Positions 43,283 through 51,676 of a stretch of 54,203 bases of DNA are shown here, piece after piece. The position numbers were made by a program, and so were the translations under genes. The DNA comes from Phenylobacterium sp. (GTDB lineage Bacteria; Pseudomonadota; Alphaproteobacteria; Caulobacterales; Caulobacteraceae). The notes below the pieces were generated by a model. The model was not told the DNA's origin and ran no database searches. It was given only the letters and a program-made list of their open reading frames with translations. The stretch spans positions 1 to 54,203 of the forward strand of contig NZ_JAUXZW010000115.1 of assembly GCF_030693805.1 (NCBI RefSeq), in the 5' to 3' direction. Position 1 is the stretch's first letter; each line of letters opens with the position of its first letter.

Positions 43283-43675
43283 ATGAAGAAGACGATCGCC
43301 TTGATGGCGGCGCTGTCGGTAGCTGCTTGTGCGTCATCGCCCGATAAGATCGGTGCGACCTACGTCTCGCCGATCCAGTACAGCAGCTACGATTGCGACC
43401 AGATCCGTCTCGAGATGGTTCGACTGTCCGCCAAGGTCCGCGAGGTCTCCGGCGCGCAACGCAACCAGGCTAGCAACGACGCCGTCGCCATGGGTGTCGG
43501 ACTGGTGTTGTTCTGGCCTGCGCTGTTCTTCCTGGCAGGCGGCAACGACCGCAAGGAGGAGCTGGGAAACCTCAAGGGGCAGTACGACGCCCTGACCGAA
43601 GCTGCGATCCAGAAGAAGTGTCCGGTCGCCGACGAGATCAGGTCGGCGCACGATGCGCAGAAGAAGAAGTCGTAG
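43283..43675 (+). CDS. Small lipoprotein with one membrane helix, 130 aa
   Basis: The N-terminus is a lipoprotein signal with lipobox VAAC (MKKTIALMAALSVAAC, Cys16), so the mature protein should be lipid-anchored. It continues with a coiled-coil-like segment (CDQIRLEMVRLSAKVREVSG), a hydrophobic helix (MGVGLVLFWPALFFLAGG) and a second helical part (RKEELGNLKGQYDALTEAAI), and ends Lys-rich. Similar small lipoproteins are widespread, but I know of no function. A G-rich run about 7 bases before the ATG may be the ribosome binding site. It has its own upstream region and converges on the methyltransferase gene. Confidence 0.82.
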   Translation: MKKTIALMAALSVAACASSPDKIGATYVSPIQYSSYDCDQIRLEMVRLSAKVREVSGAQRNQASNDAVAMGVGLVLFWPALFFLAGGNDRKEELGNLKGQYDALTEAAIQKKCPVADEIRSAHDAQKKKS

Positions 43676-43681
43676 GCCGCC

Positions 43682-44338
43682 TCACTCCGCCAGCGTCCAC
43701 ACCGCGGTGCGCTTGACCTCGTAGTCCTCGAGTTCGCGGGTGGTCTGGACCTGGTATTCGGCGAGCTTGGTGAGGCCGGTGCGAGGGAAGTAGCTGCGGC
43801 CTGGATCGCCGATCAGCACGGTCGCGCCGCGGTGACGGGCTTCGGTCAGCCAAGCCATGACGCGCTCGGCTAGCGGCTTCTCATAGCAGATGTCGCCGGC
43901 CAGGATCACGTCGACGTCGGGGGCCGGCGCGTCCAGCAGGTCGCGGTCGGTGAAGTCGACGGTCACGGCGTTGGCGGCGGCGTTCAGCTCGATGGCCATG
44001 GCGCAATAGCCGTCGATGTCGGCGCACAGCACGCTGGCCGCGCCGGCCTTGGCCGACGCGATGCCGACGATGCCGGAGCCGGCGGCGAAGTCGAGCACGC
44101 GCAAACCCCGCGCCAGCTCCGGCTTGTCCAGAACGTAGCGGGCGAGCGCCTGACCACCGGCCCAGGCGAAGGCCCAGAACGGCGGCGGCAGGCCGATCTC
44201 GGCCAGCGCCTCCTCGGTCATCCGCCAGATCGGCGTCACCTCGTCGGCCAGGTGCAGTCGCAGCTCCGGCGTGTGGGGCGGCGCCTGCAGGCGCGTGTTT
44301 TCGATGATGAAGGCGCGTCGGCTCTCGGGCGTGTCCAT
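43682..44338 (-). CDS. Class I methyltransferase, ETF-beta lysine methyltransferase (ETFBKMT) type, 218 aa
   Basis: A SAM-dependent protein methyltransferase of the family that includes human ETFBKMT and its alphaproteobacterial relatives, which modify the beta subunit of the electron transfer flavoprotein. The signature PPFWAFAWAGGQALARYVLD comes before motif I, VLDFAAGSGIVGIASAKAGA; the acidic ribose-binding residue is in CADIDGYC, and the DxxY-like site is AGDICYEKPL. The target assignment is by family resemblance. It starts 4 bases after the ubiA stop and is probably in one unit with ubiA. Confidence 0.85.
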   Translation of the reverse strand: MDTPESRRAFIIENTRLQAPPHTPELRLHLADEVTPIWRMTEEALAEIGLPPPFWAFAWAGGQALARYVLDKPELARGLRVLDFAAGSGIVGIASAKAGAASVLCADIDGYCAMAIELNAAANAVTVDFTDRDLLDAPAPDVDVILAGDICYEKPLAERVMAWLTEARHRGATVLIGDPGRSYFPRTGLTKLAEYQVQTTRELEDYEVKRTAVWTLAE

Positions 44339-44342
44339 GGGT

Positions 44343-45251
44343 TCAGCGGCCGGCCACGAAGGCGGCGAAGACGATCAGGCCGGTCAGGCTGTTCGACTTG
44401 AACAGGCGCAGCGCGCCGCGTGGGTCGTTGACCCGCACCCGAGCCGCCTGCCAGGCCAAATGCGCAGCGGCGATCAGGGCTGGAATGAGGAACCACGGCG
44501 ACAGCGCCGCGGTCCAGGCCGCGGCCAGAGTCAGGGCGAAGCTTACTGCGTAGAAACCTGCGACCGCGCTCGGGGCGGACGCGCCCAGGCGGCGGGCGGA
44601 CGACTTCACGCCCGCCAGGGCGTCGTCCTCCAGGTCCTGGATCGCGTAGATGGTGTCGTAGCCGAGCGTCCAGAACACGCCGCCGGCGTAAAGCAGCAGC
44701 GCCGGCGTCTCGATGCGGCCCGTGGCGGCGGCGAATCCCAGCAGGGCCCCCCAGTTGAAGGTCAGGCCCAGCCACGCCTGCGGCCACCAGGTGATCCGCT
44801 TCATGAACGGGTAGGCCGCGACCAGAGCCAGCGAGCCCGCGCCCAGGGCGATCGCCAGGGGTGGAAGGGTCAGCAGGATCAGCAGCGCCAGCAGACTGCA
44901 GCCTACCGTGAAGCCCCAGGCCTGGCGCACGCTGATCTGACCCGAGGCCACGGGCCTGGCCGCGGTGCGCGCGACCTTGGCGTCGATGTCGCGGTCGACG
45001 ATGTCGTTGTAGGCGCAGCCGGCCGCGCGCATCAGGGCGGCGCCGGCGAACACCTTGGCGAGCAGCACGGGGTCGGGCCAGCCGCCCCCCATCGCCGCGG
45101 CCAGCGCCACGCCCTGCCAACCGGGCAGCATCAGCAGCCAGATCCCCGCCGGCCGATCGAAGCGTCCGAGCTTCAGCCAAGGCCGTAGGCGCACGGGCGC
45201 CCGGCGGTCGACCCAGTTGGCGGGGGCGGCGTCGGGCAAGTGGGCGCTCAT
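44343..45251 (-). CDS. ubiA: 4-hydroxybenzoate polyprenyltransferase
   Basis: A membrane prenyltransferase joining 4-hydroxybenzoate to the polyprenyl tail in ubiquinone synthesis. Both aspartate-rich motifs are present: CAYNDIVDRDIDAKVART (first, NDxxDxxxD) and YAIQDLEDDALAGVKSSA (second). Eight or nine hydrophobic helices can be seen. Length 302 is normal. It is divergent from the promoter and small ORF upstream of rsgA. Together with ubiD in the same window it represents two steps of the aerobic ubiquinone path. Confidence 0.95.
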   Translation of the reverse strand: MSAHLPDAAPANWVDRRAPVRLRPWLKLGRFDRPAGIWLLMLPGWQGVALAAAMGGGWPDPVLLAKVFAGAALMRAAGCAYNDIVDRDIDAKVARTAARPVASGQISVRQAWGFTVGCSLLALLILLTLPPLAIALGAGSLALVAAYPFMKRITWWPQAWLGLTFNWGALLGFAAATGRIETPALLLYAGGVFWTLGYDTIYAIQDLEDDALAGVKSSARRLGASAPSAVAGFYAVSFALTLAAAWTAALSPWFLIPALIAAAHLAWQAARVRVNDPRGALRLFKSNSLTGLIVFAAFVAGR

Positions 45252-45302
45252 GGCGCCCTCCTAGCGCATTCACGCACCGGATGTCCCCGCAAACGCCGGT
45301 GG

Positions 45303-45330
45303 TTGACCGCCGCTGCGCTGGCGCTTAGCT
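45303..45330 (+). promoter_or_regulatory. Candidate promoter upstream of the small ORF and rsgA
   Basis: TTGACC (45303-45308), a 14-base spacer and GCTTAGCT (45323-45330) fit the Caulobacter housekeeping form well. Transcription would start near 45337, about 30 bases before the 17-codon ORF. The 232-base region is shared with divergent ubiA. Confidence 0.5.
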
Positions 45331-45369
45331 TTACCCAACGTCCACGCAACCTCGGAAAGGAGGGGCCGC

Positions 45370-45423
45370 ATGATCGATCTTGTTCGCACAGCCCCTCGCT
45401 GCGTCGCCGCCGGGTTCGATTAA
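45370..45423 (+). CDS. Possible 17-aa leader peptide before rsgA
   Basis: ATG at 45370 is preceded by a perfect AAGGAGG (45357-45363) with 6-base spacing, the best ribosome binding site in the window. The frame encodes MIDLVRTAPRCVAAGFD and ends at TAA 45421-45423. A good promoter lies about 40 bases upstream, and rsgA starts 60 bases after the stop. It could be a regulatory leader peptide for rsgA or an independent micro-protein. There is no run of one amino acid as in classic attenuators, and I see no terminator between it and rsgA. Confidence 0.45.
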   Translation: MIDLVRTAPRCVAAGFD

Positions 45424-45448
45424 CTCACCCGAGTAGTCCCCGGCCGGC

Positions 45449-45460
45449 GCCTGATCAGGC
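45449..45460. repeat. 12-bp perfect palindrome GCCTGATCAGGC before rsgA
   Basis: A self-complementary 12-mer 23 bases before the rsgA start and 25 bases after the small ORF. It might be an operator or simply chance. It is too short, without a loop, to be a stable RNA hairpin. Confidence 0.3.
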
Positions 45461-45483
45461 TTTCCGACCGAAGGACATTCCAA

Positions 45484-46554
45484 GTGCTCGACAGCTACGG
45501 CTGGAGCGAGAGGCTCCAGCAACACTTCCAACCCTTCGCGGCCCGCGACATGGTTCCAGGCCGCGTGACCGTTCAACAGCGAGGCCGCTACCGGCTGGCC
45601 ACGCCCGTGGGCGAGCTCGACGCCGAGCTTTCCGGCCGCTTCGCCCATACCGCGGCGGACGGCGACTTCCCCGTGGCCGGCGACTGGGTGGCCGCCGCCG
45701 CCCGCGCCTCCGAGGGCGCGGCGACCATCCACCACCTGCTGCCACGCAGCAGCGCCTTCGTGCGCAAGACGGCCGGCGACGCGGCCGCCGGTCAGGTGGT
45801 GGCCGCCAACGCGGACCTGGCTTTCCTGGTCGCCTCGCTGAACGACGACCTGAACCTGCGCCGCATCGAACGCTACCTGGCGCTGGCCTGGGAGAGCGGG
45901 GCCGCGCCTGTGGTGGTGCTGACCAAGGCAGACCTATGCGCCGACGTCGCCACAGCCTTGGGCGAGGTGCGCTCGGTCGCGCCTGGGGCCGAGGTGCTGG
46001 CCGTTTCATCGGCGAACGGCGACGGGCTCGATGCGCTCACGGCCCTGCTGGGCGCCGGCCGCACCGCCGTGTTGCTGGGCAGTTCGGGTGTCGGCAAGTC
46101 GACCCTGGTGAATGCGCTGGCGGGCTCGGAGCTGATGGCCACCCAGGCGATCCGTGAGGACGACGCCCGCGGCCGCCACACCACCACGCACCGCGAGCTG
46201 GTTCGCCTGCCGTCCGGCGGTTTGCTGCTGGACACGCCGGGGATGCGCGAGCTCGGCCTGTGGAACGCCGGCGAAGGTCTCGTATCAGCGTTCCAGGACG
46301 TCGAGGCCCTGGCCGCCCGCTGCCGGTTCCGCGACTGCGGACATCACGACGAGCCGGGTTGCGCGGTGCGGGCGGCGCTGACCAGCGGTGAGTTGTCCGA
46401 CGCGCGTTGGCGGAACTACCAGAAGCTCCAGCGCGAGAACGCCCACCATGAACGCCGTGGGGACGCGCGCGCCGAGGCCGAGGCCCGCCAGGTGTGGATC
46501 CGGCGCGCCAAGGACTACCGCGCCGGCAAGAAGGCCAGGGAGAGATGGTCATGA
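45484..46554 (+). CDS. rsgA: Ribosome small subunit-dependent GTPase A
   Basis: A circularly permuted GTPase that checks late 30S maturation and releases RbfA. The order of G motifs is permuted as expected: G4 (VLTKADL) comes first, then G1 (LLGSSGVGKSTL) and G3 (LLDTPGMREL). An N-terminal OB-fold region and the C-terminal zinc site (CRFRDCGHHDEPGC) complete the family plan. Length is 356. The GTG at 45484 has AAGGA 8 bases upstream. Its stop overlaps the ATG of the ABC transporter gene (ATGA, 46551-46554). Confidence 0.93.
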   Translation: MLDSYGWSERLQQHFQPFAARDMVPGRVTVQQRGRYRLATPVGELDAELSGRFAHTAADGDFPVAGDWVAAAARASEGAATIHHLLPRSSAFVRKTAGDAAAGQVVAANADLAFLVASLNDDLNLRRIERYLALAWESGAAPVVVLTKADLCADVATALGEVRSVAPGAEVLAVSSANGDGLDALTALLGAGRTAVLLGSSGVGKSTLVNALAGSELMATQAIREDDARGRHTTTHRELVRLPSGGLLLDTPGMRELGLWNAGEGLVSAFQDVEALAARCRFRDCGHHDEPGCAVRAALTSGELSDARWRNYQKLQRENAHHERRGDARAEAEARQVWIRRAKDYRAGKKARERWS

Positions 46555-48436
46555 CCAAGACGCCGCCGAGCCCACCACCGGGGCGTCGCGAAATCCCGCG
46601 CCATCCCGCGCACGCCCATGAACCTGCCGTCGGAAGTCTGGATATGACGGACCACTACGAAGACGAGGACGAAGACGGCGTTACGCGCCAGCGGGTGCTG
46701 TCGAACGACCAGGTGCTGCGCTTCATCGCCAGGTACTGGCTGCGGCGGCGCGGTCTGCTGTGGGCGGCCGTCGGCCTGACGCTCGTGGCCGTCTGCTTCG
46801 ACCTGGCGTTGCCTTGGGCGGCGGGGCGGCTGGTCGACGCCCTGGCGGCGGGGCCGAACAACCCTTCGGGCGCCTGGCGCGCCTGGGCGGCGTTCGTCGG
46901 CGTCTACCTGGTCTATTCGCTGATCCGCAATGTCGGCATGCGGTTCTGGAACCCTCTGGCGGCCAGCAACATGGAGCAGATGACCAACGAGGGCTTCAAG
47001 CGGGTCCAGTCGTTCGCCGCCGACTGGCACGCCGACACCTTCGCCGGGGCCACCGTGCGCCGGCTGACCGGGCGATGTGGGGCTACGACACGGTGTCCGA
47101 CGCCCTGGTCCTGTGGCTGGGGCCGGCCCTACTGGTGCTGTTCGGGCTGTCAGGCTTCATGGTGCTGCGCTGGCCCAGCGTCGGGATCTTCGCCCTGGTG
47201 GTGGTCACCGGCTACATCGCCTCGAACCTGATCCTGGCGGCGCGCTACGTGCGGCCGGCGAACCAGCGATCGGTGGCGCTGGACTCGCGCATCGGCGGAG
47301 CGCTCGCCGACTCGATCACCTCGAACCCGACGGTCAAGGCGTTCGGCGCGGAGGCTCGCGAGGAGGCCCGCATCGGCGGCGTCACGCGCATGTGGCGCGA
47401 GGCGACGCTGATCACCTGGACGCGCTACATGAACGTCTGGCTCTGGCACAACATGATCCTGGTCGGCCTGCAGGCGGGCCTCACCGGCTTGCTGCTGCGC
47501 CTGTGGGCCAAGGGCGAGGCCAGCGCCGGCGACGTGGCCTTCGCGATCACCGCGTTCATGCTGATGAGCGGCTACCTTCGCAACATCGGCGAGAACATCC
47601 GCATGATGCAGAAGGGCCTGACCGATGTTGAGGACGTGGCCCGCTTCGCCCGAACCGAGCCGCAGGTCGCCGACCATCCGCAGGCCCAGGCCTTCCGCGG
47701 ACGGTTGGGTGCGGTGGTGCTGGATCATGTCACCTTCCGCTACAAAGGCGCGGAGACGCCGCTGTACCGCGACTTCAGCCTGGTGATCGCGCCCGGCGAG
47801 CGCGTCGCCCTGGTAGGCCCCACGGGGTCGGGCAAGTCGACGTTCGTGAAGCTGGTGCAGCGCCTCTACGACCTGCAGGAAGGCCGCATCCTGATCGACG
47901 GCCAGGACGTGTCGCAGGTCAGCCAGGAGAGCCTGCGCGCCGCGATCGCCGTAGTGCCGCAGGACCCGGCGCTGTTCCACCGCACGATCGCGGAGAACAT
48001 CGCCTATGCGCGCCCTGATGCGACGCACGAGGAGGTGGTGCTGGCGGCGCGCCGCGCCCGGGCCCACGACTTCATCGCCAACCTGCCCAAGGGCTACGAC
48101 ACCCTGGTCGGCGAGCGCGGGGTGAAGCTGTCGGGCGGCGAGCGGCAGCGGGTGGCGATCGCGCGCGCCTTCCTGGCCGACGCGCCGATCCTGGTGCTGG
48201 ACGAGGCGACCTCCTCGCTGGACGTGGAGACCGAGCGCCATGTGCAGGCGGCCACCGAGGAGCTGATGAGCGGCCGCACGACGATCGTCATCGCCCACCG
48301 GCTGTCGACCATCCGCAGCGCCGACCGCATCCTGGTGTTCGACCAAGGCCGCATCGTCGAGGAAGGCCGCCACGCCGACCTCGTGCGAAAGGGCGGCGCC
48401 TACGCGCGTCTGCACGCGGTGGCGGAGGGGGCTTGA
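46551..48436 (+). pseudogene. ABC exporter (permease-ATPase) interrupted by a one-base frameshift near 47,069
   Basis: Two frames make one ABC exporter of about 628 residues. The first, from ATG 46551 (AGGGAG 8 bases upstream; ATGA overlap with rsgA), covers the N-terminal membrane helices to FAGATVRRLT. It then reads nonsense to a stop at 47231. The second frame carries on from AMWGYDTVSDALVLWLGPAL to TGA 48436, with Walker A GPTGSGKST, signature LSGGERQRVAIARAF, Walker B ILVLDEATSSLD and the switch His in IAHRLSTI. Adding one C in the ACCGGG run at 47067-47072 restores ..RRLTRAMWGYD.., which fits the family. The rest is intact, so this is either a sequence error or a very recent mutation. 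No slippery heptamer is visible. ATG 46647 is an alternative start. Confidence 0.85.
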
Positions 48437-48522
48437 GGTGGACGTGCGTTGCGGAACGCCCCCTTCAACGCACGTCGTCCTGTGATGTGGAAGGGCGCAG
48501 CGAGCGGCTATACGCTGCGGCC

Positions 48523-49326
48523 ATGACCTACATGGAGAAGGTGGTCCAGTGGCTGCGCCAGCGGCTGGACCGCGAGCCGCCGCTGGCCGACCCGCGCGAG
48601 CTGAGCCAGGCGCTGCGGGTGCTGGCGCTGTGGCGCGCCTCGGTGGTGGTCGACGCCTATGTCCGCCACCATGGCCTGATCGTCTACCAGGGCCCGTTCG
48701 AGGGCATGGAGTATGTGCGCGAGGCGACGGAAGGGGCGATCGCACCCCGGCTGATCGGCTCATACGAGTCGGAGCTGCATCCGCACCTGGAACGCCTGAT
48801 CGCCGCCGACCTGGACTGCGTCGTCGATGTGGGGTGCGCCGAGGGTTACTACGCCGTCGGCTTGGCGCGGCGCATGCCGAACGCCACCGTCTACGCCTAT
48901 GACATCAACGCCAAGGCCCGCGCGGCCTGTGTCGAGCTCGCCGCGCGGAACGGCGTGGGCGACCGGGTGGTGGTGCGCGAATTGTTCGAGCCGCAGGGAC
49001 TGGCCGAGTTCGCGGGCCGCCGCGTGCTGCTGATGATGGACGTGGAGGGCGCGGAGGACGATCTGCTGCGCCCCGAACTCGCGCCCGCGATGGCGGCCAT
49101 GGACATCATCGTCGAGACCCACGACGTCTATCGGCCCGGCGTGCTGGAACGGATCACCGAGCGTTTCGCCGCCACCCACGACGTCCTGCGGCTGGACCAG
49201 GAGGGCAAGGGCCACGCCCTGCCGCCCTGGCTGCGCGGCGCGGCGCATCTCGACCAGCTTCTGGCGGTCTGGGAGTGGCGGGCGCTCGCCACGCCCTGGC
49301 TGGTGATGACGCCTAAGCGGCGCTGA
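48523..49326 (+). CDS. FkbM-like class I methyltransferase, 267 aa
   Basis: A SAM-dependent methyltransferase of unknown substrate. Motif I is CVVDVGCAEGYYAVGLARRM, the acidic ribose-binding residue lies in VYAYDINAKA, and a conserved LLMMDVEGAEDDLL is the FkbM-type DxEGAE motif. An N-terminal helical lead of about 80 residues includes YQGPFEGMEYV. I chose ATG 48523 (MTYMEKVV); the frame is open to 48433, but those codons overlap the ABC transporter end, and ATG 48532 is also possible. The 3' end overlaps the convergent glycosylase gene by 14 bases. Confidence 0.8.
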   Translation: MTYMEKVVQWLRQRLDREPPLADPRELSQALRVLALWRASVVVDAYVRHHGLIVYQGPFEGMEYVREATEGAIAPRLIGSYESELHPHLERLIAADLDCVVDVGCAEGYYAVGLARRMPNATVYAYDINAKARAACVELAARNGVGDRVVVRELFEPQGLAEFAGRRVLLMMDVEGAEDDLLRPELAPAMAAMDIIVETHDVYRPGVLERITERFAATHDVLRLDQEGKGHALPPWLRGAAHLDQLLAVWEWRALATPWLVMTPKRR

Positions 49327-50527
49327 GCGCGAGCGACAGCGTCGGCGCGAGATCGCCGGAAGGCTGGGCTCGGACGTCGGCCAGCCCCAGCCATTCAGCC
49401 ATCAGCCGAAGCTCCGCGGCCAACAGCTCCGGGGTGGCTGTCGTGGCGTCGGGCTCCGCGTGCGCGGCCTGCACAAGCAGCACGCCCGCCTGCCTGTCGG
49501 CTTTCAGGTCGACGCGCGCGGTGATCGCCTCGCCCTGCAGGAACGGCAGGACGTAGTAGCCGTGCGTGCGCTTGTGCGCAGGCGTGTAGATTTCCAGCCG
49601 AACACGCACGCCGAACAGCCGCTCGGTGCGTTCGCGAAACCAGATCAGGTTGTCGAACGGGGACAGCAGGGCGTTGGCGGTGATGCGCCTTGGCCGCCTG
49701 GCGTCTGGGTGGAGGAACGCAGGCTGGCCCCAACCGTCCACGGCGACCGGTTGCAGTTCGCCGGCCTCGACCAGCTCGGCGATCCGTGCGCGGGTCTCCT
49801 GCGGACCCATGCGGAAGTAATCGCCGAGGTCGCGGGCGGTGGCGACGCCTTGCGCCGCCGCCGCGATGCGGATCAGCGCGCGCTGAGCCTCCTCGCGCGG
49901 CGGCGTGGCGACGGCTGAGATGGCCTTGGGCAGGACCTTGTCGGGTAGGCCATAGACCCGCTCGAAGGTCCTGCGCCGGGTCTGGGTGGTCAGAGCCCCC
50001 GACCAGAACAGGCATTCCACGGCGCGCTTGGCGTCGCTCCAGCCCCACCAGCCGCCGCGACCCTTGGTCCCCAGCTCCAGTTCGCCGGCCGACAGCGGCC
50101 CGCGCGCTTCGATCTGGGCCAGCGCGTCGGCGAGCAGCGCGGGGTGTTCGCGCATGAAGCGGGCGATCCCCTTCCAGGCGCCGACCCCTTCTCGCGCATC
50201 CTGCATCCGCCAGCGCAGCAACGGCTGGGTGGCCAGCGGCAGCAGCGAGGCCTCGTGCCCCCAGTACTCGAACAACGCCGGGCGCTTGCCCCAGGCCAGC
50301 GTCTCCAACGCCTCGCGCGGATAGGCGCCCAGCCGCGAGAACAGCGGCATGTAGTGGGTGCGCGTCACCACATTGACCGAGTCGATCTGCACCACGCCCA
50401 GCGCGTCGATCGCTCGGCGCAGGCGCGCAGGACCCACCGGCCCGCTCGGGCGCGGCGCGGCGAAGCCCTGCGCGGCCAGAGCGATCCGGCGGGCTTCGCG
50501 CGCGCTCAGGACTCCTTCACCGCTCAC
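49313..50527 (-). CDS. Winged-helix DNA glycosylase, YcaQ/AlkX (HTH_42) type, 404 aa
   Basis: A member of the HTH_42 superfamily, whose studied members AlkZ and YcaQ remove alkylated bases and unhook DNA interstrand crosslinks. The catalytic element is VVQIDSVNV (Gln47-Ile-Asp49), the QxD form of YcaQ/AlkX rather than QxQ of AlkZ. Also typical are RTHYMPLFSRLGAY, LFEYWGHEASLLP and the C-terminal PFDNLIWFRERTERLFG. It starts with GTG at 50527 in a GTGA overlap with the aldo/keto reductase stop, so it is translated with it. Confidence 0.88.
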   Translation of the reverse strand: MSGEGVLSAREARRIALAAQGFAAPRPSGPVGPARLRRAIDALGVVQIDSVNVVTRTHYMPLFSRLGAYPREALETLAWGKRPALFEYWGHEASLLPLATQPLLRWRMQDAREGVGAWKGIARFMREHPALLADALAQIEARGPLSAGELELGTKGRGGWWGWSDAKRAVECLFWSGALTTQTRRRTFERVYGLPDKVLPKAISAVATPPREEAQRALIRIAAAAQGVATARDLGDYFRMGPQETRARIAELVEAGELQPVAVDGWGQPAFLHPDARRPRRITANALLSPFDNLIWFRERTERLFGVRVRLEIYTPAHKRTHGYYVLPFLQGEAITARVDLKADRQAGVLLVQAAHAEPDATTATPELLAAELRLMAEWLGLADVRAQPSGDLAPTLSLALSAA

Positions 50528-51504
50528 GCGTGGTCGAGCACCGGCTTGGACGCGTAGGGCGCCTCGAGTGCGGCGACCTCTTCGGGCGTCAGCTTGAAGT
50601 CCGACGCGGTGATCACTTCGTCGAGCTGGCCGAGTTTCGAGGCGCCGACGATCGGCGAAGTGATCGCCGGATTGTTCAGCACCCAGGCGAGCGCCACCTG
50701 CATGTTGGTCGCGCCGCGGTCCTGCGCGACCTTGCTAACCGCCTCGACCACCGCGTAGTCGGCGTCGCGGAAATACAGGCGATCGGCGAAGGCGTCGGTG
50801 CGCGCCCGCTCGGTGTTGCCCTGTCTTGGACCGGCGCGGCCCCCGGCCAGGAACCCGCGCGCCAGCGGCGACCAGGGGATGACGCCGACGCCCTCCGCCT
50901 TGCACAACGGCAGCATCTCGCGCTCCTCCTCGCGGTAGACGAGGTTGTACTGCGGCTGCATCGAGACGAACCTCGCCCAGCCGTTCTTCTCCGACACCGA
51001 CAGCATCTTGGCGAACTGCCAGGCGTACATGGACGAGGCGCCGATATAGCGGGCCTTGCCGGCGCGCACGACGTCGTTCAGCGCCTCCATCGTCTCTTCG
51101 ATCGGCGTGTCGTAGTCGAAGCGGTGGATCTGATAGAGGTCGACATAGTCGGTCCCCAGCCGCTTCAGGCTGGCGTCGATGGCTTCCAGGATATGCTTGC
51201 GCGACAGGCCCCGCTGGTTGGCGCCCGGGCCCATCTCGCCGTGCACCTTGGTGGCCAGCACGACCTCTTCGCGCTTGGCGTAGGTGCGCAGCGCCTTGCC
51301 GGTGACTTCTTCGCTGACGCCCTGCGAATAGACGTCGGCGGTGTCGAAGAAATTGATCCCGCGCTCGATCGCCAGCTTGAAGAAGGGCATGGCCTCGGCC
51401 TCGTCCAGCACCCAGCTCCGCCACTGGCTGGTTCCGTAGGTCATGCATCCCAGGCAAAGGCGCGAGACCTTCAGTCCGGTGTTCCCAAGCCGCACATAGT
51501 CCAT
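50524..51504 (-). CDS. Aldo/keto reductase, 326 aa
   Basis: An NADPH-dependent TIM-barrel oxidoreductase. The catalytic tetrad is complete: Asp54 and Tyr59 in FFDTADVYSQG, Lys86 in LATKVHG and His127 in LYQIHRFD. The sequence style (MDYVRLGNTGLKVSRLCLGC, TYGTSQWRSWVLDE) matches the group often annotated as 1-deoxyxylulose-5-phosphate synthase YajO-like or AKR9/11-type reductases; the physiological aldehyde is not known. It is the first gene of a pair with the glycosylase. A 172-base divergent region separates it from the crotonase gene. Confidence 0.92.
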   Translation of the reverse strand: MDYVRLGNTGLKVSRLCLGCMTYGTSQWRSWVLDEAEAMPFFKLAIERGINFFDTADVYSQGVSEEVTGKALRTYAKREEVVLATKVHGEMGPGANQRGLSRKHILEAIDASLKRLGTDYVDLYQIHRFDYDTPIEETMEALNDVVRAGKARYIGASSMYAWQFAKMLSVSEKNGWARFVSMQPQYNLVYREEEREMLPLCKAEGVGVIPWSPLARGFLAGGRAGPRQGNTERARTDAFADRLYFRDADYAVVEAVSKVAQDRGATNMQVALAWVLNNPAITSPIVGASKLGQLDEVITASDFKLTPEEVAALEAPYASKPVLDHA

Positions 51505-51676
51505 CGGGCGTCTCCCTTATGGTTCGTTCCGTCTGATCGGCGGAGTTGTCGGTTTCTTCTGGCGGATCGCCGCGATGGCGGCGCCTCGGCCCGGCGCCGC
51601 GAAGCTGACAGCGGCGACCTCGCGGCCTACACCCTGAGGGAGCGCAAGCCACGCTGGCAAGCAGGAGAATCGTAAA

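Noticed and set aside
47060-47080. Programmed -1 frameshift as the explanation for the split ABC exporter
   Set aside because: The site ACCGGGC does not form an X XXY YYZ slippery heptamer, and no nearby hairpin is obvious; a base deletion or sequencing error is simpler.
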